This document shows positions 44,108-54,905 of a DNA stretch of 64,000 nt, in pieces. A model generated the notes under the pieces. It did not search any database. It saw only the letters and a list, made by a program, of their open reading frames with translations, and was not told the DNA's origin. Origin of the DNA: Epiperipatus broadwayi (taxonomy: Eukaryota; Onychophora; Udeonychophora; Euonychophora; Peripatidae); NCBI GenBank assembly GCA_028023455.1, contig JAQFVV010000230.1, positions 1,676,001 to 1,740,000 of the forward strand. Direction: 5' to 3'. Numbering within the stretch: the first letter of the stretch is position 1; each line of letters opens with the position of its first letter. The position numbers and the translations under genes are program-made.

Positions 44108-45355
44108 ATATTCAATATATTCATAGTAACTGTAAAGCTAATTCTTAATTTATGGAAACATCTTGTGGTGTACAGTTAATACAGCCATCCATCCTACTTA
44201 TGATCTGGGGTTCAAATCCAGAATAATTTTGAAGCTCTTGTTTCTGAAAATTTACACAATGGGTGACAGGGATTATAAATCTGAGCCTGTGGCTTATTTT
44301 AATTTTTTTTAAAAAAAATTTAGATTCTTATGTTGTTCTATGACTATGTTGGATTTACTGAAATTGCATTGGTCAAATATTCTGTTTCTTCATGGTTGTA
44401 GTTTATTTACCACTAGGAAAATAGAAAAGAAGACAGAATAAATATTTTGAAGATTACCATTAAATCACAATTCCTGGTTCTGAAATTTTCTGGATTTGTG
44501 ATTTTTTTTGGTTTTAATAATACTCTCCCTCCTCATTATAAACTTGAACTTTCTTGAAAATTTAAATAGATTTATCATTCATAATTTGTATGTATTGAAA
44601 TACTTTTTATATATTGCATATCAAAGCAGTGTTTTGTAATGTTGTCTAAGAGACGTTTGTGAAATAAAGGCATTCGGATTAACCGTAATCGATTTATGTT
44701 AAAAAGGCATTATTATAATATGTCTTACGTGACTGGTTTAATTTTATCTTAGCAATATGTCTGTTCACTTTTAATTTTGACGCTGGCATTGATATTATTC
44801 TCTTATCTGTTATGACCAGATGGGTTTAAGAATTTATGCTCATATACTGTATTATCGAATTAATCTTTTTTGCCCCCCCCCCCACGTTTAAATAAAATAT
44901 TCATAGAATCAATGTTGTGCTTGCAATAAAGTAAGTCAAATTTGAGATATCCCATTTTGGTGTGATCTTTGTGACCTAAGCTCAACAATATAAGTCATTG
45001 AACTTGTTCTTTTTTGGTCTTTGTATGTGTGACCTATCGCTGTCAATTTAAGCAGACCAGCTGAGACCTTTGACTGCAGATCTAAACGCTCTCAAAAGTT
45101 TCTTTTTCACTCAAAACCAGAGGAGCCTGCAGGGATTTTGAATGATTTTTGCTATGACAGGTAAAATACGGTATCAGATGAGTGGAAATAAAAATATTTT
45201 AAGAGTCTTAGTAGAAATAAGAGTACTTTTGTAAATCTGTAAAAGTGTATGCTGTTTTTAAAATCAGTTTTTATTATAATTTTATAAAAGTATTATTTTA
45301 AATCTTTTTGAGTGTAAGAAAGATTAAGATTTTTAATAATAACCTTTCTTTTTTT
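44108..45355. other. Unclassified sequence
   Basis: A B-box-like word GGGGTTCAAATCCAG at 44208-44222 could mark a tRNA-like fossil, though no convincing A-box precedes it. A C11 run lies at 44873-44883. Nothing else recognised. Confidence 0.35.
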
Positions 45356-45359
45356 GTTG

Positions 45360-46955
45360 TTTCTCGTTTTGTGCGTGTGTGCTTATAAACAAACAATTTG
45401 TATAAACATTCTTCGTTGTTTAGCGCATTGCTAGATTGACCGACTATGGAGTTCAAAACCCACGGATTATAGATCCGCTCTGTAACTTCCTTGCGTATGT
45501 GCGTATCATCATTATTGTCATGTTTTTCAACCATTATCGATTTACTGTAAGACGAAGTCTCTCCGAGTTTATTCCAATTTCTTCGATTTCTAGCTGTCTT
45601 CTCCACATCACACCAGCTAACTTTCTTAATTCATCAGTCCATCTCACATATGGTTTCTTTATACTAGTTTTATAACAACCTCTTGAAATCCAGTTTAAGA
45701 TTATGTGTTCTGTCCATCTCTTACTATCACTTCTAGCAACGTGTCGAATCCAGTTACTCTTCAGTCTTTTAATTTTTTTAATGATGCATAAAAACTAAAT
45801 GATTTATACAAAGGCCTTGTATGATTTAGTGCAATGGTAGAAATGGTAAACTCTGGAGTTGAAAATTTATGGATCCAATTTTGCTCTACAACTTTCTCGC
45901 ATGTATATGTATTAATCAAATGATTTGTACAAAGATTGTACATGGTTTGGTGCATTATGAAACCTCAAGGGTCATGTGTCATGTCTCTAAACTGTAACTT
46001 CCCTGAAAATGTGCATGTAAACATGATGATTTATGTTCAGGCTAAGGTAGAGCACCGGCTCTGAAACTCAAAATTGATAGATCATAGTGCCACTTGGTAT
46101 CTTCCATGCATGGTTTATACAAAGACCCTGCATGGTTTAGCAAAGCATTAGAATAGCAGTCTCTGGATCTCAATATCTACAAATCATGACTACACTCTGT
46201 AACTTTCTTCTCCGTGTGCATATAAACATAATGATTTATGCTAAGACCATTACAGAATTGCCGGCCCTGGAACTGATCCATGAATTGTGTTCTACTTGTA
46301 ACTTCCCTGTATATAAACTAAATAGTCAATACAAAGTCCTTATGTGGTTTAGTGCAATGGCATGGTGGAAAATTCTGGAACTCACAATGCTGCTCTATAA
46401 CTTCCCCTCATATATGCATATAAACCAAATTATTTACAGGAGGACTGTCCCTGGTAGTGTTTTAGTACAGTAGTAGGATGGAAGACTCTGTAGCTCCAAG
46501 TTTTTGTGAATATTCTCTGTAACTTCTCCACATGTGTATATAAACCAACTGGTTTGTATGAAAGCTCTGTGTGATTAATACAGTAGCTAATTTATGCTAG
46601 ACTTCATGATTTATAGGTCACCATTTTGCTCTGTAATTAGGCCCTGCATTGGTAGAGTGGTAGAATCTGGAAATTAAGATCCATGAATTGTGATTCCTTC
46701 CTGTAACTTTGCCACATGTGTGCATATAAACCAAATGATTTATACAAAGACTATGTGGCCCAATCAATGGTAGAATAGCAAAATCTGGGATTTGAGATCC
46801 ACAGAGGGATTACAATTTCATAACTTCCCTTCAGGTGTGCATGTAAGCCGAATAATTTATACAAGTATCCTCCATTGTTCATTGCAGTACTAGAAAAGGA
46901 GACTGTGAAGTTCTACGGATAATAACTGTCACTTCCTTTATTCAAACTTTTTTAT
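45360..46955. repeat. Degenerate satellite, unit ~100-120 bp, about 12 units
   Basis: Each unit carries (T)GTAACTTCC, then TGTGCATATAAACCAAATGA, TTTATACAAAGACC, TGCATGGTTTAGTGCA and ATGGTAGAATAG, then a CTCTGGAACTCA-like piece. Starts of the GTAACTTCC box fall near 45482, 45888, 45990, 46087, 46198, 46297, 46396, 46518, 46636, 46703, 46821 and 46927. Units are only moderately similar, so the array is old. It is split by an RTE fragment at 45505-45785. Confidence 0.85.
45505..45785 (-). mobile_element. RTE-like LINE 3' end inserted in the satellite
   Basis: Plus strand starts ATCATCATTATTGTCATG and continues with TACTGTAAGACGAAGTCTCT and complements of WIELGE, RWMDE and the following segments, ending near CTTTTAATTTTTTTAATG. 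Satellite words flank it on both sides, so it inserted into the array. Confidence 0.85.
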
Positions 46956-47829
46956 GAACCCCCAAGCAATTATCGATCTGATTTTTTTTTTTAAAATTAT
47001 TATTGATACAAACAAATTTCCAAAACAAATTTTAAACAAAGCAATTCAGAATATAAATCAATGTTTATTAATCATTTACTTAGCCATTCAGGAAATCACA
47101 TGACATAGTGATTAAGCGCAGTGGTCATATTCAATTACCTGAAAGTGAGTCATTTTTTTTACTTAAGTATTGAAACTTTTAGTTCCAAGTCCATCACTTT
47201 GCTCCTGGTTGGACTAAATATTAAAACTCCTCATCCTCACAAAAAGTCTATTAATTATGGCCCTCCTGTATGTACCTCAATTGAAGGCAGAAAAAAATTT
47301 TAAAAGCTTGAGTGAGTCACAAGCCAATTTATCTTTCATAGCAATATAAATATATTCACTTATCAGTTATTATTTTTCACAGCTATAAACAATACTTTTT
47401 ATAGTAGGTTTGGGGGGAGGGGGATTGGGGGGTGTATACCTTAATTTAGATACATATTTACATCTTTTTTCTAAATTTTAATTGCTATTATGGTATTCCA
47501 GACTGCCATAAATATTAAGGGTATAGGTATCATATTTTATTTCCATTGTGATTGTATACATAAGACACATTATTAAATGATGTACTTCAAACACTGAGTA
47601 AATGGAAGTCACGTGATATTTTGTTGATTTAAAACAAATTTTGTCCAAAGAATAGAGATGCCTACTGCTATTAAAAAACTGAAGACATTATTAATATATA
47701 TAAATAATGAATTGATTTCAGATCTATATAAGTATCGAAGAAAATTAGCTTAGACAAAGCATTAAAATCTTTTTGAACTTTGGCTGGTAGCTTGATAGTA
47801 ATAAAAAAGTAAATCCTAGTGCATTAAAT
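46956..47829. other. AT-rich sequence, nothing recognised
   Basis: G-rich run GGGGGGAGGGGGATTGGGGG near 47411-47431 is the only standout; it could in principle form a G-quadruplex. Confidence 0.4.
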
Positions 47830-47837
47830 TCAAATTT

Positions 47838-47905
47838 TTTTACTGACAAAAGCCATAAATTAGAATCTAATATTGGAGTGGACAACATTAGATCAAGATT
47901 TATTA
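47838..47905 (+). mobile_element. Ribozyme-repeat family M, fossil fragment
   Basis: ACTGACAAAAGCCATAAATT, AGAATCTAATATTGGAGTG and ACATTAGATCAAGATTTAT align in order with the ribozyme 3' half and body of family M, with many substitutions and a lost CTGATGA box. Confidence 0.5.
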
Positions 47906-48839
47906 AGTACTACAAGTAGGAGAGATAGGATTTGCTATTACAATATTTAATGAATAATAAACTCAAGATTGGAAGGGGGAGGTAGGGAGGCAGATAGAAT
48001 CATTAAAAAATTTAAGAATAAAATTTGATGTCAAATTTCACATTTAAAGTGAGCATTTTGTAAAATAATTGAACAAAAAAGATTAAAAGTGAAAAGAAGT
48101 TTAATCATTCATAAAATCCATTTAATTAATGGTTCATTTTCTACTACTTCTCTTCAGTATCCCATGCAACATTTTTTTTTGCTAAAATTTGTTTTTATAA
48201 CAAGTACTAAATGTATCGAGCCTTTTGATATGTTGAATTTGTCATCGTTACTTCCGTTGTCGCGTTAAATTCTTCATAATAAAAATTATGCATTATTAAA
48301 TCTAATATTCGTAATTTTTTTAATTGGTTGCTTTAATAGATTTTTTCCGAGATTTAATATCAATATATGATTTTTTAGTAGACATTGCTGAATATGTTGA
48401 TCATATGAACTATACTAGGGGATTGATAGACAATGAAAGCATTTTAATAAAACTAAATTAAAAATTTTAAACATACCTGTAATATGATGCGCCTTAAGGC
48501 AGAATTACTAATTGGCATTTGTGGCTAGTTCTGGAGCTGGCTGGCAATCTTTACCTCAAAATATACAAACAGTAGCCAAGCTAACTCTCAGTGCCAGTGG
48601 TCCTGGGTACTCTAACAGGAGCCATCAAACACGCTAGCTGAAGACGAATGTCAAAGTAGTGACCGCACCAATACCATTTGTGAATTTGACACATGACATT
48701 AGATAAACATTAATACATTCACTTATTAGACAACAGAGAAAATAGAGATTTTATATATAAGATTATTCTGGTCAATGCTTTTTGAAGCTTAGTTTGTTCG
48801 TTTTTTCTACTTCTTAATTTGACCACTTTATATTTAAAT
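47906..48839. other. Unclassified sequence
   Basis: A less AT-rich block at 48510-48700 has no reading frame or repeat relation that I can support. Confidence 0.35.
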
Positions 48840-49330
48840 CATTTTCTCAACATATCTGATTTGCTCTTTTTTATTGTCTAACTTTTTCTTTCTCAGCAGC
48901 CCTGATTTGTTCCTTTTTAGCATCTTTAATTTTTTTTCCCTGCATCTTTGATGTTTTATTTTCTAATATCCCTTATTCAATTTTTCTTAACAAGATGACC
49001 TTTCTTCTTTGATTAACTTTTTCTTTGCATCCTAGCTTTACCCTTTTTTAATATATTTATTTGTTAAATATTTTTTCATCATCTCTGATTTTCTTTTTAT
49101 CAGCTTCCCTTTTTTTGCATCTTTGATTTTACCTTTTTCAATATCTCTGATTTGAGTTTTCTTGAATCTCTGATTTTTCTCTTTCTCAACAATTTTTATC
49201 AATTCCTTGTCACCATTTCCTTTTTTCAATTTCTTTTATTTTTCCCTTCCATCTTGTCTTCCTTCCTATTTGTTTATTTTTTCCTTTTTCTAGTTTGATT
49301 CTTTCTCAACAACCCTTTATACAGTCTTTT
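48840..49330. repeat. Pyrimidine-rich degenerate minisatellite
   Basis: ATCTCTGATTTT-(CTTTTTC) type motifs recur about every 25-35 bases over ~490 bp. The minus-strand lysine-rich frame at 49038-49229 is a by-product of this bias. Confidence 0.65.
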
Positions 49331-50399
49331 ATCATATATCTCTATCTTGATTTTTTCAGAAATAAGTATTTAGTTTGCATTAACACAAATGTAAAAATAA
49401 GTTAAACATTTAATTCTATTTTTAATTAATGAAGAAAAAAAATTTATTGTAAATTTTTTATTATACATATGGTATTCATGTTTTTGCATGATGGATTTCT
49501 ACTTTAATAGCCTCACTCACTTTAGTGCACTGTCTTAATTTAAGACTTTCTTTCTCATTTCTCTCAATTGTCTTAATATTTTGTATAGAAGACTTTTTCC
49601 AATTCTATTTTCCTGATATTATCAAACCATATAAATTAAATTGTTTCTTTATCCACTCATACCAAATAAATTTAAAAATGAAGAATGTATGGTGTTTTTA
49701 TTTTGGCAATTGCTGAACTTGAAAATGGTGAAAGGAGAGATAATTTATTTTGACTTGAAAGTTTAAAAAACACAGTTCTATGGAGTTAATTTAATGTTAT
49801 TAATTAACGTATGTTTTTTTTTTTAAATCACCATTTGAAAATAGGCCATTAGATTAGATTATTTAGTTGGTACAACATTTGAGTTAATCAAAATCTTTGA
49901 AAACAACAACAACAAACATTGTTTTCAGATTAGGATTAGCAGATCAGAGTCAATGAAACTATTTTAATTAATGCAGAAAATTATGATTAAGAGGAGTTAA
50001 AAAAAGAGTGAGTATAACCACATATCCTGACAGGAAGAATAGAATGAAATGATTAGGAAACTCATCCATTTCTAAAGCAAAAACAACTACAAGTTTGATG
50101 TTTGAGTTATCCACATAATAAACTTATATCTTGATTAAGTGTTGAATTGTAATGATGCCAATAAATATACATTGATAATTAGAGAATACAATAGTATGTA
50201 CTTGAGTTGATGTTGATTCGTTTTTCAATTGATTGTGAAAGATTTTCATGAAAGGTCTATTAAAAATATGAATCAAAGAAAGGTTGGGTTATCCTTTGTG
50301 AAAGAAGGTTGTTTGTAAAAAGAAAATGAAATGGTAGGAAGAACAAGTATGGACTATTCAAACTCTGTAAGATAACCAAATTAAGTCTATTGGAAATTT
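49331..50399. other. AT-rich sequence, nothing recognised
   Basis: No element or gene supported. Confidence 0.4.
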
Positions 50400-50998
50400 T
50401 AATAAAACTCATTGTATGGTTTTATGTGTGATTATTCATATAGATGGAAACATAATGAACATAATGGATGAAATTAATCATAGAATTAAACTTGGTTGGA
50501 GTGCTTTTGGTAGAAATAACTTGATATTAAAAGAAAATATGCCTATATGTTTGAAAAGGAAGGTTGTTAATAAATGTGTTTTACCAGTTCTTACTTATGA
50601 ATCTGAGACTTGGACAATTAATAAAAGAGTAATGCAGCAATTTCAGACCACTCCAAGAAATATGGAGAGATGCATGTTGGGAGTAATAAGAAGAGATGGA
50701 AAATGCAATATACGGGTAAGAGAACAAACAGGTGTTATCATTGAAAAAATTAAAAGACTGAAGTGGAGTTGGGCTGGACATATTGTTAGAAGAGATGATA
50801 ATAGATGGACAATTGAAATCTTAAACTGGATTCCAAGAGATTGTAAAAGACCCAGAAAGAGACCACATGTGAGATGGATGGATGAAATAAGAAAGGGTGC
50901 TGTGATATGGAGAAGATAAGCTAAAGATCAGAGGAGATGGATTGAACTTGGAGAGACCTTCATCCAGCAGTGGATTGATAATAGTTGATGATGATGAT
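50400..50998 (+). pseudogene. RTE-like LINE reverse transcriptase C-terminus, best-preserved copy
   Basis: The frame at 50416-50919 (167 residues) reads through MDEINHRIKLGWSAFGRNNL, LKRKVVNKCVLPVLTYESET, MERCMLGVIRRDGKCNIRVR, LKWSWAGHIVRRDDNRWTIE and RPRKRPHVRWMDEIRKG, a stop at 50917, then in the same frame AKDQRRWIELGETFIQQWID, NS and a terminal stop at 50986-50988, followed by (GAT)n. This is the segment C-terminal to the catalytic palm in RTE-clade polyproteins; the catalytic YADD region and the endonuclease are absent. 5'-truncated, one internal stop, a two-residue deletion (GVIIEK against GVTDLIEK at 63.6 kb). Confidence 0.9.
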
Positions 50999-51498
50999 CA
51001 CACTTAATATTTAGCTTGTACTGAATCTTGTTTAATTTAATCATATATAATAATAAAATTAAATAATGATATTTTAATTTGTAGTAATTTTAGGAGCCTA
51101 TAAAAATTTAGCACTGTCTATATTAAATTTAATTAACCTACATTACATCATTCTCAGTTGAAAATGATACCACTTGTGACTACTGTCTGTGTTCTTATTT
51201 ATATGGCAAAGATGTTAGTAGAGACTAAATAAATTTTGGACTTAAACAATTTTTACAAGGTAGACTTTCACTTGAATATTTTTGTGAATTTCTAAATTCA
51301 TTACAATTCATTTGAATGAGACAATTATAAGTTAATTAATTAAATTTAGTAAAGATGATGCTAAGAGCTTTTCATCAGCTTCTAAAATTATCTCACATAT
51401 AAAAATGTCATATCATCATTCAATTATATTATATTTGTCAATAAATTGGAAGTTAGAAATATATTCTTATTCTTTACTTGCATTTCTTCATATATTCA
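50999..51498. other. AT-rich sequence, nothing recognised
   Basis: No structure supported. Confidence 0.4.
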
Positions 51499-51746
51499 TA
51501 TATATTGCTTACAATAACTCTTCTCATATACACTTTAATGCAAAAATTTTAAATATAATTTCTTTATTTTTTTTGAAAGTTTTGACTGTCCTGCAGTCTT
51601 CATCAGAGCATTCTTAAAAGTAGAAGAGATTAAGAACACTCTGATGAAGACTGCAGGACAGTTGAAACTGTCAGGAAAATAAAGGAATTTTATTTAAAAT
51701 TTTTGCATTAGTATATATGAGGGGAGTTATTGTAAGCAATATATAT
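51499..51746. mobile_element. Foldback element with mirrored hammerhead-like hairpins, family C
   Basis: Arms of about 115 bp fold around 51612-51630. Plus strand right arm: CTGATGA (51641-51647), hairpin GACTG/CAGTT with loop CAGGA, GAAAC (51664-51668), TGTC. Left arm (minus strand): CTGATGA (plus 51600-51606), the same hairpin as GACTG/CAGTC, then AAAAC. The two differ at what looks like an ancestral CG (TG in one, CA in the other), as expected from CpG decay of CAGTCGAAAC. Confidence 0.88.
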
Positions 51747-53857
51747 ATAAATTGAAAGTTCAGAAGAGTTTTAAAATGATTGCTTTGATATTCTAATTTC
51801 GGAAGATTATTTATGGCCAATATTGATTCAGGCCATAATAACATCTCTCTAAATGAAAGCAAATGTTTGTGTGTTTCATATACATTACTATTCATCCTTG
51901 TTATCTTAATAAGAACGCAAAAAACTATTAGAAGTAGTATTATTTTTTATTTACTAAAGGCAGTTGAATGGTGATACTATATTATTCAATTAAATTTAAT
52001 ATGGATCGTGTTTGGAGATTTTTATCAGACCCTAAAATTATATGTGTGTGATTATGAATAGAATCTATTTTTTAAATGCAGAAAAACATATAGTCAGTGA
52101 ACACAGGGAAAAAAACGCAGAGAAAACATTGGGAAACAACTTTACATAAATTTTTAAACGATTTTTTTAGTCACTTAAATCAACAATATAGGGCCTGGTT
52201 CACCATGAGTCTTTTATGCAACCTGTTATTTCCCCCTCTAATTGTGATAACGTGTGTGCATGCAAGCATGACTTTATATGTAAATGGCTATAATGAAAAA
52301 TAATATAATTTTTATTATAAACAAAAATGCAAGTTAAAAAACTTGCTAACGCTTGTATTTATGTCCACAGATGGCGTTCTACCAAAAACACCGATCAAGC
52401 GTATGTTTTGTTTACATAAACGTCAGAGTAGCATTCACTATCTCTAACTATAATTCCACTTTCAGATCATGATTTCAAGCTATTTGCTATCATCAGTGAA
52501 AGACAGGAATAAAGAAACTAGATCTAAATACAAACTCTGAGCGTTTATGAAACAATTTCTATTCAGCTTGCAAGCGTGAATTTTTTAGACACGTAATGTC
52601 TTCAAACTCAGCGTAGCATTATTGCATTACGTGGATCGATCAGTTAGTAAAAGAGAAGTCAGCGTTAAAAACTTAACCAAAGTTATGACATATTGAAATA
52701 GGGCCGACTTAGATTTTTTTTTAAAATATAAATATTGTTTAATAATGTTTACTGTTTAAAATATCAACTGTATTTGATCTTCAACAATTACTAATTGTTT
52801 ATACAAATAAAATTAAAAAAGTTGTTTTTAGTATCGAATTGAAGAATTGTGCAGTTTTTATCTGAGGGCAGTTTTAACACATTTTGCTGAAAATACACCA
52901 ATTTGCAAGTCGTAAAAACTTAACCAAATTTTCATCTTAACCCATCGATTGTTTAAACTTGTTTATTTAAGATTTCTCAGACATTTCCCTATCGAGTCTG
53001 CAATTTGGGTCAAATTAAATTACACTTGATTATCTTTTATTATTCAGGGTTATAAAATTTGAACTTAGAACTGATAAAATTCGAAATTTAATTTCTAAGC
53101 GATGTTTTTTCCATTTCGAAATATTTTCAAATGAATTACTATTACAACTATTACTTTTAGAGATAACGACTAAACAATTAAAATATCATTAAAGTAAATT
53201 CTAATCAATTTATTCTAGGAGATATTTATTATTATCAGCTAAATTAATCAAAAGTTCAACATTCTTAATGCGTGTTAGTTACTTTGATCATTGTTTTGTC
53301 TTTGATAAAAGTAAACTCTGTCACTCAAAATTACTGGCTTAGAGGCCTCACACATCGCTTATAAGATCTATATATGTAACTCTTATTAAGATCTTGATAT
53401 AATCCATACATTTTGCTATAGATAGAAATTATTTGCTACTTATTGTCAGGATAAAATTACAAAGTATTGTTAAGATTTATTGTTTTAATTACTGCTATGT
53501 AAAATATTACGCTAATATAAATATAAGCATATTCTACGTTTTAAAGTGTTACATTATTATTTAATAAAACACATTTATATAGTTCACAAAAAGTATTTCA
53601 ATACATATGCCTTTATTGGTAAAAGAAGGTTGCCTTAACAACAGTTTGAAATTGTTGATTGTTTAAGTGTTGACTGGTTTTTAATGATATGACATAAGAA
53701 AAAAAAATTATTGTTTATTTAAATTTTCAGCAGAGTTCCCATAAGAGAAAAATTCATAGCTCCACCCCCACCCCACTCCAAACAATTTTAGATTAATGAT
53801 AGGCTATCAGAATTATTGTATATACATCACTGATTTTTATTTATACTATTGTTTTCA
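51747..53857. other. AT-rich sequence, nothing recognised
   Basis: 52300-52650 is somewhat less AT-rich with no recognisable frame. Confidence 0.4.
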
Positions 53858-54190
53858 TGATGGTCTCTCCTAATTCAATTTTGTATCATAAATAAAACCA
53901 TTCTTCTCTAACTTACATAAGTAAACTTCCTTTCTTCCATCAACATGGCATGCGATCTTCTTTTAGAACTTTTTTAGGGTCTATAGTTATTCATCTATTG
54001 TCACTGATATTTATCCTGGTTTTTTTTTAATACTATTGATTTTTTTAGTCATTCCATTGAGACAGATTTGTTCTCCTATTTAATTACTTTTTGCTAATCT
54101 CAAGCAACATAATTTCATATTCATATGGTCTGCAGTCTTTATTTGTTCCTTTGTCAAGTTTCACATCTATAAATAATTCATAAAAATGAA
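53858..54190 (-). mobile_element. RTE-like LINE, 3' end, strongly decayed
   Basis: Plus strand GATGGTCTCTCCTAATTCAA, CATGGCATGCGATCTTCTTT and TTGTTCTCCTATTTAATTAC, in the order of the minus-strand RTE copies at 30.1 and 41.2 kb. Recognisable mainly by alignment with them. Confidence 0.65.
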
Positions 54191-54770
54191 GAAATATTTG
54201 TTTTTTTTCTACCAAAATTATACAAGGCTTTATGTTATAATGGGTAGCTTGTTTGCAACTTTATTCAAACACACAGGACAGTAATACTATATAATTATGT
54301 GTTTTTCATCTCAAATTATAAGTGAAAAACAGTTTAAACTTATTTTAAAATGTATTACAATTTAAAATAATATAAACAAAATGTGTTTACTTTTTAGTAT
54401 ATTTTATACATAATGGCATTCATTAAAATTATTGTTTTTTTGCATATATTCATTTTTGCTATTATGCAAATGCATTTTTTAGGATACAAAAGATTCCATC
54501 TATTGATCATAAGTGTTACTAAAATATATTGAATTTTTATGAATAAATTTGTGAGCTAAAAAAAATCAAAAACATAGCAACTGTTAAAAGAGATATGCAC
54601 AAAGAAATCTATCAATTAAAAATACATTTATGATTTCATAGAATTTTTTATCAAAAGCACTATGATCAAATACCAAGGGCAATTGATCTTTATCAGTAAT
54701 AAATTAATAATCTTTTCTACTAACATTTTACAAAAACTTGTAGCATCTTATTTATTACAAAGAAATAAAG
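54191..54770. other. AT-rich sequence, nothing recognised
   Basis: No structure supported. Confidence 0.4.
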
Positions 54771-54905
54771 TCATATGTCACATGACCTAATTTAACATGC
54801 TTGAATATTTTAGCACCTCACCGAGAAAGCCAGTAACAGAAATTGGTCTGGGGTCGGGGATATTCTGCAATGCTTGTTAAGAGCTTATTTGCGAGCTCTT
54901 TATAT
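54771..54905 (+). mobile_element. Ribozyme-repeat family B, decayed
   Basis: Carries ACCTCA (54815-54820) and TGGGGT (54849-54854), which still pair fully, but the core is CCGAGAA instead of CTGANGA and GAAAT replaces GAAAC. Followed by TTAAGAGCTTATTTGCGAGC as at 25.3 kb. Expected to be inactive. Confidence 0.75.

Noticed and set aside
44208-44222. tRNA gene from a B-box word
   Set aside because: No A-box at proper spacing and no cloverleaf; only a tRNA-like fossil at best.
45298-45606. 102-residue minus-strand frame
   Set aside because: It spans the junction of the satellite array and the RTE fragment, so it cannot be a single gene.
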